DNA from: a bacterium | GTDB lineage: Bacteria; Verrucomicrobiota; Verrucomicrobiia; Limisphaerales; UBA11358 | Direction of reading: 5' to 3' | DNA length: 64,000 nt | Assembly: GCA_021780905.1 (NCBI GenBank) | Contig: JAJXXW010000086.1 | Coordinates: forward strand, 1 to 64,000 | Shown: positions 28,164-37,152 of the stretch, piece by piece | How the letters are laid out: each line of letters begins with the position of its first letter | How positions within the stretch are numbered: the first letter of the stretch is position 1 | Notes under the pieces: model-generated | Databases searched by the model: none | The model's input: the letters and a program-made list of their open reading frames with translations, nothing else | What the model was told of the DNA's origin: nothing | Position numbers and translations under genes: made by a program

Positions 28164-29384
28164 GTGGAAACGGCGATGCTTTTGGCGGTCTTCGGGTTCG
28201 CGGGCGCGAGTTTCTTCTTCGCGCTGGCGGAGACCTCCCTGTTTTCCCTGAGCAAATGGCAGGTGGCGCAACTGGCCAAAAGAAATTCCGGCGCGGGCAG
28301 GATTGTTTCGCAACTGCTCGAACGCCCGCAGGATTTGCAGGCCACGCTCGCGCTCGGCAACACCTTCGCCAACGCCGCCATCCTGGCCGCCGCGCTCCGC
28401 GTGGTGTTTGATGCGCGCTGGGGTTTCGGCCTGACGCTGCTCGCGCTGGCGGCGGCGGTGCTGATCGTCGGCGAGGTGCTGCCCAAGACGCTGGCGGTGC
28501 GGGCACCGGAGCGCTGGGCGTTGCGCGTGGCGTGGCCGATGCTGGTAATCCGCCGCGTCAGCAAGCCGTTTTATCGCGCCGCGCAATGGACGAACGCCGC
28601 CATTCTCAAGCAGGCCGCCGCCGCCGCCGCGCCGCCCGCCGCCGTGACGGAGGCGGAATATCAGGAACTCCTCGAACTCGCGTGGCAGCAGGGCACGCTG
28701 GAAGAGTCTGAACGCGAAATCATTCTGCAAATCATCGGCCTCGACCGCCGCACAGCGCGCGATGTGATGCGCCCGCGCGCCGGCATGATCTGTATTTCCG
28801 ACGACGCCACGGTGGCCGAAATGCTGGCGGTCGCGCGGAAACACAAGCACCGCCGCCTGCCGATCTACGACGAAACACCGGACACCATCGTCGGCATCCT
28901 GAACACGCGCTCGCTGCTGCTGGATCCGAAAATTGACCTGGCCGAGGCGGTCGAATTTCCGTCGTTCGTGCCGGAGTCCATGAATTTGCTCCAGTTGTTT
29001 CGCGCGCTGCAAAAGCAGCAGCGCGGCCTGGCGATTGTGCTGGATGAATTTGGCAGCGCCGCCGGCCTGGTGACGATGGAGGATATTCTCGGCAGTATTG
29101 TCGGGAAAATCCGCAGGGCGGCGAAGCCGCAGGGTTTTGTGCTGGAAAAACTCGCGGCCGGCCGCTGGCGGGTGAACGGCACGATGCGGCTGGAGGATTT
29201 CCGCCGCGAATTTCCGCCGCTGCCCCAGGTCGGCGAGGTTGAGACGATGGGCGGCCTGCTGACGCATCTGCTCGGCGTGGTGCCGGCGGCGGGCGAAACC
29301 GCGACGTTCGCCGGACTGAAATTCACCGCGCAGGTCGTGGATGAGCGCCGGGTGCGCGAACTGCTGGTGGAGCAATGGCAATGA
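28164..29384 (+). CDS. CNNM/CorC-type membrane protein (DUF21 + CBS pair), first of three
   Basis: This 406-residue protein starts at GTG. It has an N-terminal CNNM (DUF21) transmembrane domain with the ALAETSLFSLSKWQVAQL signature. A CBS pair follows (RDVMRPRAGMICISDDATV, HRRLPIYDETPDTIVGIL, GLAIVLDEFGSAAGLVTMEDI). The C-terminal CorC/HlyC ligand-like domain contains RWRVNGTMRLEDFRREF. Family members are implicated in divalent cation (Mg, Co) export or resistance. It heads a run of three such genes on the same strand. Confidence 0.88.
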   Translation: METAMLLAVFGFAGASFFFALAETSLFSLSKWQVAQLAKRNSGAGRIVSQLLERPQDLQATLALGNTFANAAILAAALRVVFDARWGFGLTLLALAAAVLIVGEVLPKTLAVRAPERWALRVAWPMLVIRRVSKPFYRAAQWTNAAILKQAAAAAAPPAAVTEAEYQELLELAWQQGTLEESEREIILQIIGLDRRTARDVMRPRAGMICISDDATVAEMLAVARKHKHRRLPIYDETPDTIVGILNTRSLLLDPKIDLAEAVEFPSFVPESMNLLQLFRALQKQQRGLAIVLDEFGSAAGLVTMEDILGSIVGKIRRAAKPQGFVLEKLAAGRWRVNGTMRLEDFRREFPPLPQVGEVETMGGLLTHLLGVVPAAGETATFAGLKFTAQVVDERRVRELLVEQWQ

Positions 29385-29499
29385 CGAAAAATCCAACATC
29401 CAACCTCCAACGCCCAACTTCCAACTGGCGGGTGCCCTGCGGGCTGGAACGGTCGGCGTTGAAGGTTCATGGTTCGATGTTTTCCGGCCCTCCAAAAAA
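29385..29499 (+). repeat. CCAAC-rich spacer between CNNM genes
   Basis: The spacer contains repeated ATCCAACATCCAACCTCCAA and ACGCCCAACTTCCAAC units near 29390-29422. Such CCAAC-type short tandem tracts are interspersed repeats in noncoding DNA. It separates the first from the second CNNM gene and probably holds no gene. Confidence 0.5.
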
Positions 29500-30489
29500 A
29501 TGACCGGCCAGATCATCACATTTTTGGGTTTGACGCTGTGCCTGCTGTTGTCGTTTTTGCTGTCGGGCATGGAGGCCGGCGTGTTTGCGCTGAACCGGCT
29601 GCGCGTGCGCCGGCTGGCGCGCACCGGCAACGCCCAGGCGCAACGGCTCAACGGTTTCCTGGAAAAACCGGAAAAATTCCTCTGGACGATCCTGGTCGGC
29701 AACACGCTGGTGAACTTTCTCGTCCTCGGCTGGGTGATCGCGATGCTGCATGAGTGGCTGCCCGGGCGCACCACCGTGAACATCGCGGTGTTCGCCGTCA
29801 TCGTCTTTGGGTTCTATTCGTTTTTTGATTTGCTGCCGAAGATGTTGTTTCGGGCGTATCCCAACCGCCTGTGCCTAGCGTCGGCAAATGGATTTCGCCT
29901 CGTCTATCTGGCGCTGCGGCCGGTGGTGTTTGTGGTCGAGGGCGTCTCGCAATCCGTCCTGCGCTGGCGCGGCGCGCGGGCGTTCACCGGCCGGCTCTTC
30001 GGCAACCGCGAGGAGATGCGCGCGGTCATGGCGGAAGCCGCCTCGGCGCTCACCCCGGACGAGCACGCGATGGTCAACCGGATTTTGGACCTGCAGCATT
30101 TCACCGTCGCGCAGATCACGACGCCGCTGGCCCGGACCGTTGCGATCGAAACGACGATGCCGTTGCCCGCCGCCGTGAGGCTCGCGCAGGGAAAAAATCT
30201 TTCACGGCTGCCGGTCTGGGAAATGCGCGACGACCGGCGGCGCCTGGCCGGCATTCTCGACGTCAGTGCGTTGTTGTATCTTGAGTCATGGGACGCCGGG
30301 AAAACTGCCGGTGCTTTCATGTCGCCCGCGCTGTTTTTGGACCCCGGCACGCGGCTGGAAATCGCGCTGCGGCGGATGCAGCGCGCGGGCCAGCGGCTGG
30401 CCATCGTGCTCGCGCGCGACGGCCGGGAGACCGGCGTCGTGGCGCTGGAAGATATTTTGAAACTCATGTTTGGCGAGGTGAAACTGTGA
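29500..30489 (+). CDS. CNNM-type membrane protein with CBS domains, second of three
   Basis: This 329-residue protein has the DUF21 domain (LSGMEAGVFALNRLRVRRLA, then several apolar helices). A CBS pair follows (ITTPLARTVAIETTMPLP, LSRLPVWEMRDDRRRLAGIL, LAIVLARDGRETGVVALEDI). It stops right after the second CBS, so the CorC/HlyC ligand domain found in its neighbours is missing. It starts at the ATG at 29500. Its last four bases overlap the GTG start of the third gene, so the two are likely translated together and may form hetero-oligomers. Confidence 0.85.
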   Translation: MTGQIITFLGLTLCLLLSFLLSGMEAGVFALNRLRVRRLARTGNAQAQRLNGFLEKPEKFLWTILVGNTLVNFLVLGWVIAMLHEWLPGRTTVNIAVFAVIVFGFYSFFDLLPKMLFRAYPNRLCLASANGFRLVYLALRPVVFVVEGVSQSVLRWRGARAFTGRLFGNREEMRAVMAEAASALTPDEHAMVNRILDLQHFTVAQITTPLARTVAIETTMPLPAAVRLAQGKNLSRLPVWEMRDDRRRLAGILDVSALLYLESWDAGKTAGAFMSPALFLDPGTRLEIALRRMQRAGQRLAIVLARDGRETGVVALEDILKLMFGEVKL

Positions 30490-31787
30490 ACTGGAACACG
30501 GCCATGGATGATGCCTTCAAGCTGCTGGCCGTGGTGCTGCTGGTGCTGTTCAACGCCTTTTTCGTGGCGGCGGAACTGGCGCTGGTGCGCATCCGCGATT
30601 CCCAGCTCGCGCCGTTGGCGGGGCAGGGGAACCGCCGTGCGCGCACGGCGCGGCACATCATCGCGCACCTTGACTCCTACATCAGTGCGACGCAGTTTGG
30701 CATCACGCTCGCCAGCATGGCGCTGGGCGTTTTGGTGGAGCCGGTTTTCCGCGCGCTGCTGGAGCCGGTTTTCTCGCTGGTGAAAATCTTCAATGAAAAC
30801 ACGCGCAACACCCTCGCCATTGCGCTGGGCTTTTTCGTGAACTGCTACCTGCTCATCATCGCGGGCGAACTGGTGCCAAAGGCCATCGCCATCCGCCGCA
30901 CGCTGCCAACGTCGCTGTGGGTGGCGACGCCGCTGCACTGGTTTTACCGCCTTTCCTTTCCGTTCATCTGGGGGCTGCACCGCTCGTCGCAGGGGGTGTT
31001 GCGCTGGGTTGGTTTTGCCGGCGGCGCAATGCACGACCGCCACTCGGAAGAAGAATTGCGCGTGGTGCTGGCGGCGGCGCAGGGTTCCGCCGAGCGGCGC
31101 AACCTGATTTTGAACGCGCTCGATCTGCGCCACCGCACCGCGCGCGAGGTGATGCGCCCGCGCAACGAGATCACCGCCTTTAACACCGCCGACTCCCTGG
31201 CGGACTGCGTGGCGCTCGCGGAGAAGACGCGCTACTCGCGCTTTCCCGTCTGCCCAAACGGCGATCTCGACCTGACGCTGGGCGTGGTTCACATCAAGGA
31301 TATGTATGCGTTGCGGGAGCGGGCGAAGACGGCGGCGGAACTCCTGCCGCTGGCGCGGCCGCTGTTTTATATTCCCGAGACCGCCGCGCTGGACCAATTG
31401 CTGCGGCGTTTTCTGGAGCGCAAAGCGCATTTCGCCATTGTTGTGGACGAGTTTGGCGGCACGGTCGGCATCGTCACCCTTGAAAATGTCATCGAAGCGC
31501 TGGTCGGCCAGATTCAGGACGAATTCGACACGGAAAATTCGGAGTTGGTCCGGCTGGGGGAAAATGTGTGGGAAACCGCCGGCACGCTGGCGCTGCACGA
31601 GCTGGAAAAAATCATCGGCCCCGTGCCGCACGGCGAAAACACCACGACGGCCAGCGGCTGGATCACCGAAAAACTCGGCGGTTTTCCCAAGTCCGGCGAT
31701 GTCGTGAACGTCGGCGATTTTGAACTGTGTGTCGAGGCGATGGACGGCCCGCGCGCGGCCAAGTTGAAAGTCTCCCGGAAAAATTGA
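30486..31787 (+). CDS. CNNM/CorC-type membrane protein (DUF21 + CBS + CorC_HlyC), third of three
   Basis: This 433-residue protein starts at GTG 30486 in a GTGA overlap with the previous stop. Domains in order: DUF21 (FNAFFVAAELALVRIRDSQL, YISATQFGITLASMALG), CBS pair (REVMRPRNEITAFNTADSL, YSRFPVCPNGDLDLTLGVV, HFAIVVDEFGGTVGIVTLEN) and a full C-terminal CorC_HlyC domain (ELVRLGENVWETAGTLAL ... VNVGDFELCVEAMDG). An ATG six codons in is an alternative start. It is the most complete member of the trio. The predicted role is divalent cation homeostasis at the inner membrane. Confidence 0.9.
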   Translation: MNWNTAMDDAFKLLAVVLLVLFNAFFVAAELALVRIRDSQLAPLAGQGNRRARTARHIIAHLDSYISATQFGITLASMALGVLVEPVFRALLEPVFSLVKIFNENTRNTLAIALGFFVNCYLLIIAGELVPKAIAIRRTLPTSLWVATPLHWFYRLSFPFIWGLHRSSQGVLRWVGFAGGAMHDRHSEEELRVVLAAAQGSAERRNLILNALDLRHRTAREVMRPRNEITAFNTADSLADCVALAEKTRYSRFPVCPNGDLDLTLGVVHIKDMYALRERAKTAAELLPLARPLFYIPETAALDQLLRRFLERKAHFAIVVDEFGGTVGIVTLENVIEALVGQIQDEFDTENSELVRLGENVWETAGTLALHELEKIIGPVPHGENTTTASGWITEKLGGFPKSGDVVNVGDFELCVEAMDGPRAAKLKVSRKN

Positions 31788-31788
31788 T

Positions 31789-32631
31789 TCACCACTTCGC
31801 GCCGCGCCACGAAAAAAATGACGCGGCACCCGCCAGCACCCCGTTGACTGCCACCGCCGCCCACTGGCCGGCCTGCGCGTCGGCAACCGAAAATAGCACG
31901 ATGGCACCCAGCCACAATGCCAGCGGGCTGAAGTCCGGCGTGCTGGGATTGCCCGGCTGCTTGCGGATGAGGTAAGGCATGATGAAGGCGAGAATCAGCA
32001 GCGAGACGAAAGTCCACCCCAGGAAACTCAGCGGCGACGCTCCGTGCCAGGTCAGCGCGATTTTTGTCGGCTGCCACAGCCACAAATGTTTCAGCCGGGC
32101 GAACGGTTCGAGCGCAAAATCAAATACCAGGGCCAGCACCGCCGTCAGGCCCATCAACAAAAATCCGTAGTTCTTGACCCGCCGCCACGGCCGCAGCACC
32201 AGCCGCGCGACGCCGCGGGAGTTGAACAGGGCGACGATCCACAACAATCCGACGGTCCAGGGCACTGTGTTGAACAGTTGCGGGCCGCTCGTCGTGCCAA
32301 ACGACAACGGGCCGAAGGGCAGGCCGGTGCGTGCGCTCAAGCCGTGCGCGGCTCCACCAATGAGCGCCGTGATGAAGGCGGCGAACAACACGCTTTGCAG
32401 CGGCAACTGGCGGGCAAGGGCGCTGATGGAGCCGGCGGCCGCCAGCACGAGCAGCAGCGCATCGAGGTTGGTGGTCGTGTCGGGCCGATTGAACGCGGTG
32501 GCGGCTGCCAGTGCCAGCGTGAAGGTCAAAATCAGGAGATGCAGCCAGCCCCAATTCTTCAAGGCGGTTCCACAGGTCGTTCGTCGGGCTGCGGCCGGGG
32601 CCGGCTGCGTTTTAGAAAAGTCTGACGGCAT
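31789..32631 (-). CDS. Carotenoid biosynthesis (CruF/DUF422)-family membrane protein
   Basis: This 280-residue integral membrane protein has about seven apolar segments. It carries the family pattern TGLPFGPLSFG, VPWTVGLLWIVALFNSRGVA, FDFALEPFA, HLWLWQ and PLSFLGWTFVSLLILAFIMPYLI. This family includes carotenoid 1,2-hydratase-like CruF and related proteins acting on C30-C50 carotenoids. No phytoene synthase or desaturase is nearby, so the pathway is inferred from family only. The ATG at 32631 is preferred over a GTG seven codons upstream. It is tail-to-tail with the CNNM gene, with 1 bp between stops. Confidence 0.78.
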   Translation of the reverse strand: MPSDFSKTQPAPAAARRTTCGTALKNWGWLHLLILTFTLALAAATAFNRPDTTTNLDALLLVLAAAGSISALARQLPLQSVLFAAFITALIGGAAHGLSARTGLPFGPLSFGTTSGPQLFNTVPWTVGLLWIVALFNSRGVARLVLRPWRRVKNYGFLLMGLTAVLALVFDFALEPFARLKHLWLWQPTKIALTWHGASPLSFLGWTFVSLLILAFIMPYLIRKQPGNPSTPDFSPLALWLGAIVLFSVADAQAGQWAAVAVNGVLAGAASFFSWRGAKW

Positions 32632-32716
32632 AAAATCGTCCAACGCTCTCACACTCCGGGGTTTTGGTCAATCGTTTCGGCTTGTTTGCCGGCCGGTTTG
32701 TCGGCTAATTATTGCC

Positions 32717-33691
32717 ATGCCGAGTTGCCCTCATGCCCAGGCCGAAACGGATGTCATGTTTTCCGCGCTGGATTACATCAGCGGCGAGACGTTTCAAGTG
32801 GTGCGTTGCCGCCGGTGCGGGCAGGTGGTCACCGCGCCGGTGCCGGCGGACATCGGCAAATACTATCCCGCCGGTTACTACGGCGACACGCTGGGCCGGC
32901 GGTTTCCGGCGGTCATCGAGTGGGTGCAGGAAATGCTTTGTGTCTGGCGCTCGCGCCAGGTGCTCCGCCGGTTGCGGCGAACCCATGCGCGGGTGCTCGA
33001 TGTGGGCTGCGGGCGCGGCCTGCTGCTGCGGGCCTTTCAGCAGGCCGGTTGCGAGGTGACCGGCACCGAATTTTCCGATGGCGCGTGCCGGTTCGCGCGC
33101 GAAATCCTGAAGTTGCCGGTGCGGGTCGGATTGTTGCCGGATTTGAATTTTCCGGACAACAGCTTTGACGTCGTCGTGATGTGGCACGTCCTCGAACACG
33201 TTTCCGACCCGCGCCCGATGGTGGCCGAGGTGGCCCGCATTCTGCGGCCTGGCGGCCTGTTTCTGGTCGCCGTGCCCAACTTTGGCAGCCCGGAAGCGCA
33301 ACTGACCCGGGCCGGCTGGTTTCATCTGGACTGTCCCCGCCACCTGTCGCACCACACGCGCGCATCGCTGTCGCAGATTTTGCGCGAAGCCGGCTTGACA
33401 CCGTCGTGGTTCAGTTCGCTGGCGCCGGAATACGACAGTTTCAGCTGCGTCCAGTCCCTGCTGAACTGGCTCGGCTTGCGGCCCAATCTCCTCTACAACT
33501 TGCTGCGCGGCCAGAGCGCCAAGGTCATTGACGGGAAAAGCCAAACCGGTTCGGTCATCGTCACCGTGCTGCTCACGCCGCTGCTGGGGCTGTTCAGCCT
33601 GCCGGCCACGCTGCTGCTGGCGTTGGTGGGGCTGGGCGCGACCCTCACCATCACGGCCGTAAAAAAAACTCCGCCGCCGGAATTGCCTTGA
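32717..33691 (+). CDS. SAM-dependent methyltransferase with N-terminal Cys-rich segment and C-terminal membrane anchor
   Basis: This 324-residue protein begins with a possible zinc knuckle (PSCPHAQ ... VRCRRCGQV). A class I methyltransferase core follows (VLDVGCGRGLLLRAFQQAG, then SFDVVVMWHVLEHVSDPRP and ILRPGGLFLVAVPNFGS). The last 50 residues form two apolar helices (VIVTVLLTPLLGLFSLPATL), suggesting membrane attachment. This layout is common in glycan- or lipid-modifying methyltransferases near carotenoid or envelope genes. The substrate is unknown. The frame is open far upstream, but the ATG at 32717 starts the domain. Confidence 0.85.
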   Translation: MPSCPHAQAETDVMFSALDYISGETFQVVRCRRCGQVVTAPVPADIGKYYPAGYYGDTLGRRFPAVIEWVQEMLCVWRSRQVLRRLRRTHARVLDVGCGRGLLLRAFQQAGCEVTGTEFSDGACRFAREILKLPVRVGLLPDLNFPDNSFDVVVMWHVLEHVSDPRPMVAEVARILRPGGLFLVAVPNFGSPEAQLTRAGWFHLDCPRHLSHHTRASLSQILREAGLTPSWFSSLAPEYDSFSCVQSLLNWLGLRPNLLYNLLRGQSAKVIDGKSQTGSVIVTVLLTPLLGLFSLPATLLLALVGLGATLTITAVKKTPPPELP

Positions 33692-33722
33692 GCGGCGGCG
33701 CGGGATTTGCTCTGCTCGCACC

Positions 33723-34175
33723 ATGACGCTGGACGAATTGTGCAAAAAAATCAAAAATTGTGCCGGGTGGATGAACGCCCGCTACGGCGGCATCGTGTTC
33801 GACGAATGGGCGGTCGTATCGCTCGCAGAAAACAAGGCGCGCGTGTTGTTCTACACCGGCCCGCGCAACGACGAGTTCCTGCAAAACTTCGTGGAGGACC
33901 TCGGCCCGCTGCGCGCGGAACTGACCAGCGCGAATTACGGCACGGGCGATTTTGAATTTTCCCGGAACGCCTGCGGCACGCGCATCGAGTCCTTTCTCGT
34001 CGTGGGCGCGGGCCTTTTTCTGGTCTGCAACAACACGCAGTCGTCCATGGACGCCATCGCCAAAAACCCGCGCTGGCTTGAGGCGCAGGTTCCGTTCGTG
34101 GAACTCGCCGAGGCCGTCCGCGCGAACCCGCTCGCGATTTCTTGGGACCCGAAGGCGTTCCCCCCAAAAAAATGA
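33723..34175 (+). CDS. Conserved hypothetical cytoplasmic protein
   Basis: This 150-residue protein has no signal peptide. It is a mixed alpha/beta sequence with a regular strand pattern (RYGGIVFDEWAVVSLAENKA, RVLFYTGPRND, RIESFLVVGAGLFLVCNNTQ). The fold may be profilin- or roadblock-like, but I cannot name the family. It lies 31 bp after the methyltransferase and 25 bp before a small lipoprotein gene, so it may be co-transcribed. Coding character is strong. Confidence 0.7.
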   Translation: MTLDELCKKIKNCAGWMNARYGGIVFDEWAVVSLAENKARVLFYTGPRNDEFLQNFVEDLGPLRAELTSANYGTGDFEFSRNACGTRIESFLVVGAGLFLVCNNTQSSMDAIAKNPRWLEAQVPFVELAEAVRANPLAISWDPKAFPPKK

Positions 34176-34200
34176 AACATTTTCGGCGCGGCGGCGTCTA

Positions 34201-34557
34201 ATGCCGCGTATGAAAAAGTCTTTTTTGATTGCACTTCTCGCGCTGGCCGCCGGCGGCGGCCTGTTGACCAGCGGTTGCGTCGTCCGCGAACGCACCGTTT
34301 ATCGTCCCGTGCCGGCCACCGTCGGCACGGAAATCATCGTCACCGAAGCGCCGCCGGCACCGCTGGTGGAAACCATCACCGTCGCGCCGGGGCCCGGCTA
34401 TGTCTGGATTGGCGGCTGTTGGGTCTGGCGCAACCACTGGGTCTGGGCGCGCGGCCACTGGGCGTATCCGCCGCGGCCGGGCGCGGTCTGGGTGGCGCAC
34501 CGTTACGAATACCGCAACGGCGTCGGCGTCTTTATTCGTGGCGGCTGGCGATACTGA
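34201..34557 (+). CDS. Small lipoprotein with WXXGXW-type repeats
   Basis: This 118-residue protein has a signal peptide ending in lipobox LLTSGC (Cys near residue 26) and a Pro/Thr-rich linker. It then has a Trp-rich segment GYVWIGGCWVWRNHWVWARG HWAYPPRPGAVWV, with the WXXGXW spacing known from BcpO/YXWGXW repeat lipoproteins. It is a probable outer-membrane lipoprotein of unknown role. A second start at 34210 (MKKSF) is equally good. Confidence 0.8.
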   Translation: MPRMKKSFLIALLALAAGGGLLTSGCVVRERTVYRPVPATVGTEIIVTEAPPAPLVETITVAPGPGYVWIGGCWVWRNHWVWARGHWAYPPRPGAVWVAHRYEYRNGVGVFIRGGWRY

Positions 34558-34669
34558 ACCGGCCTGGATTTTCAACGCCCGTTTCCGTGAGGAGCCGGGC
34601 GCCTTTTCGTTTCCGCCGCAAAGAAAAATTAACTCGCCTCCTCGGCGCCGATTTCCGACATTGCCGCGC

Positions 34670-36733
34670 ATGAACGAGAGGTCAACCAGCCCTGAATCGT
34701 CCGCGAACAGGTCGGACGCCGAATACGAGTTGCCGCTCGCCGGCTTTACCGGCACGCCGGAGGAAAAAGACCGGCAGTGGTTCGAGCAATGCTATCGCGG
34801 CGATTCCCAGCGCCAGCTCACCGTGCGCGCCGTCGTGATGGGCGGCATTCTGGGCATGTTCACCGCCGTTTCCAATCTTTACACCACGCTGAAAATCGGC
34901 TGGGGCTTCGGTGTGTCCATCACGGCCTGCGTCATCTCCTTCGTCGTGTGGAACGCCATCTGCAAGATTTTTCGCGGGCGTGTCACGCGGATGAGCGTGC
35001 TGGAAAACAACTGTATGCAGTCCACCGCCACCGCCGCCGGCTCCTCGACCGGCGCGACGCTGGCGACCGCGCTCGGCGCGCTGCTGCTCATCACCGGCGT
35101 GCATCAGCCGTGGCCGATCGCGGCGGCGTTCGTGCTCTTCACCGCCGCGCTGGGCGTGTTCCTCGCCATTCCGATGAAGCGGCAGATGATCAACCATGAG
35201 CAACTGCGCTTTCCCTCTGGCATCGCCACGGCGGAGACGCTGCGCAGCCTTTACTCGAAGAGCGGCGAATCGTTGAAGCAGGCCTACTCGCTGCTGATCG
35301 CGCTGGGCGCGGGCGCGGTCATCGGCGTATTGCACAATTACAGCGGCCTGGCGGACCAGTTGAAGGACAAGGCGCACTTTATACCGAAACTGGCGGCGCT
35401 GCTGGGAAAGGTCAGCCCCCATTTCTGCAACCTGCTGGAAAAAGGTTTCCGGCACGGTTCCCTCTGGCTCCAGAAAGCCGCGGACAAAGTCAACCTGCCC
35501 GATCTGCTCGATTTCACCGGCCCGCTCAATCCGCTGGCCCGCGGCCAGATGACCGGTCTGGGATTCGAGCCGAGTGTCCTGCTCGTCGGCGCGGGCATGA
35601 TCACCGGGCTGCGCGTCTCGCTCTCGATGTTTGCCGGCTCGGTGCTGTTGTATTACGTCATCGCCCCGGCGCTCGTGGCGCACGACGCGGCGAACGCGGC
35701 GGTGGCGGACTTCATGCCGTCGTTTCACTACGCGGACAACGGCGACTTCAATCCCGTGCGCTGGGCGCTGTGGGGCGGCACGGCGGTGATGGTTTTTTCC
35801 AGCCTCACGCAGGTCGCGCTGAACTGGCGCAGCGTCGTGCAGGCGTTCTTCATTTTCAAAAAGGAGGAACGCAACGCCCTTCACGATGCTGCCGCCGCCG
35901 TCGAAGTGCCCAATTCATGGCTCTTCATCGGCCTCATTCCGATCACCCTCGGCATCCTCGTCGTGCAGTATTTCGCGTTCCACATCGCCGTGTGGCTGGG
36001 GCTGCTCTCGGTGGCGTTTTCATTTGTCGTCTCGCTCGTGTGCTGCCGCGCGACGGGCGAGACAGACACCGCGCCGATCGGCGCGATGGGCAAAGTCACG
36101 CAGCTGCTTTACGCGGTGCTGCCGGGCGCAAAAGGCATTGCCGCCATCAATTTAATGGCCGCCGGCACCACCGCCGCCGCCGCCGGGGCGGCGGCCGACT
36201 TGCTGACCGACCTGAAAAGCGGCTATCTGCTCGGCGCGAATCCGCGACGCCAGTTTCTCGCGCAATTTTACGGCGTGTTTTTCGGCGTCGTCGCCGTCGT
36301 GCCCGCGTGGTATCTGATGGTGCCGGACAAAAAAGCGCTTGAAGCCTTCAACCCGCCGGCGACAAACATGTGGCGCGCCGTCGCGGATCTGCTCACACAA
36401 GGCGTCAACCACCTGCCGCACACCGCGCTGCTCGCCATCGTCATCGGCGCACTGGTGGGCATGGTGCTGCCCGCACTGGAATTTCTCTGGCCGGAGTCCA
36501 AGCCGTTCCTGCCGTCTGCGATGGGGCTGGGCCTGGCGTGGGTGGTGCCGTTCCAAAACGCCTTGTCGTTTCTGATCGGCGGGGTGATTGTGACCGTCTG
36601 GCAGAAATGGAACCGGAAGAACTCGGACACGTTTGCCATCCCCATCGCGTCCGGCCTCGTCGCCGGCGAATCGCTGGTGGCGGCGTTCATCGCCATCGCC
36701 TGCACGCTGGTCGGGTTTCTGACGGGGAGGTGA
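34670..36733 (+). CDS. OPT-family oligopeptide / metal-chelate transporter
   Basis: This 687-residue inner-membrane protein has about 14-16 apolar segments. Family signatures include LTVRAVVMGGILGMFTAVSN, NLYTTLKIGWGFGVSIT, NNCMQSTATAAGSSTGATL and EQLRFPSGIATAETLRSLYS. A large periplasmic or cytoplasmic loop lies near residues 230-290. OPT proteins move small peptides or siderophore-metal chelates with protons. The start at 34670 follows the family. The frame overlaps the preceding lipoprotein gene upstream, but that part is a shadow. It ends at 36733 next to a noncoding stretch. Confidence 0.9.
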   Translation: MNERSTSPESSANRSDAEYELPLAGFTGTPEEKDRQWFEQCYRGDSQRQLTVRAVVMGGILGMFTAVSNLYTTLKIGWGFGVSITACVISFVVWNAICKIFRGRVTRMSVLENNCMQSTATAAGSSTGATLATALGALLLITGVHQPWPIAAAFVLFTAALGVFLAIPMKRQMINHEQLRFPSGIATAETLRSLYSKSGESLKQAYSLLIALGAGAVIGVLHNYSGLADQLKDKAHFIPKLAALLGKVSPHFCNLLEKGFRHGSLWLQKAADKVNLPDLLDFTGPLNPLARGQMTGLGFEPSVLLVGAGMITGLRVSLSMFAGSVLLYYVIAPALVAHDAANAAVADFMPSFHYADNGDFNPVRWALWGGTAVMVFSSLTQVALNWRSVVQAFFIFKKEERNALHDAAAAVEVPNSWLFIGLIPITLGILVVQYFAFHIAVWLGLLSVAFSFVVSLVCCRATGETDTAPIGAMGKVTQLLYAVLPGAKGIAAINLMAAGTTAAAAGAAADLLTDLKSGYLLGANPRRQFLAQFYGVFFGVVAVVPAWYLMVPDKKALEAFNPPATNMWRAVADLLTQGVNHLPHTALLAIVIGALVGMVLPALEFLWPESKPFLPSAMGLGLAWVVPFQNALSFLIGGVIVTVWQKWNRKNSDTFAIPIASGLVAGESLVAAFIAIACTLVGFLTGR

Positions 36734-37152
36734 AAGTATTTGGGTCGGCGCCACATTCATCAGAATCGCTGCGCCATCACCATTACTTCACGATTGTGAC
36801 CAATGGCAGCAGGTGGGAGAAGCCGTCCCCCGCAAATTGACCGAAGCGCCGGATCGTCCGGCCGCCGGTGATTTTGGAATCGCCGGCTGTAGCTCTCGGC
36901 GGCGGCTTTGGTGAACACCTCGTTGGACGAAGCGACATTGGTGGCGATCGGCGTCCGGTTCTGGAGATCCGTCGAGGCAAAAATCACATGAATCTGGCCG
37001 GCGCTGCTGGCCTATGTGCCGTTGCCGAAGCGAACCATGTTGTGCTGGGCTGGCTGGCGGGTGGTGGATGAAGTTGCGCCCCCGCCGGCGGAATCATTAT
37101 TTGCCGGTTGACGCTTTGGGTTTGCGTCTGGGACAGGTAATTTTGACTCGTC
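36734..37152. other. Intergenic region, no gene recognised
   Basis: Open frames on the minus strand near 36760-36987 give protein-like scraps (SKITGGRTIRRFGQFAGDG), which may be a relic of a repeat-rich gene, but there is no start or domain. I see no RNA gene or terminator. Confidence 0.4.

Noticed and set aside
36760-36987. A small minus-strand gene after the OPT transporter
   Set aside because: Partial protein-like pattern but in two competing frames, without start signal.
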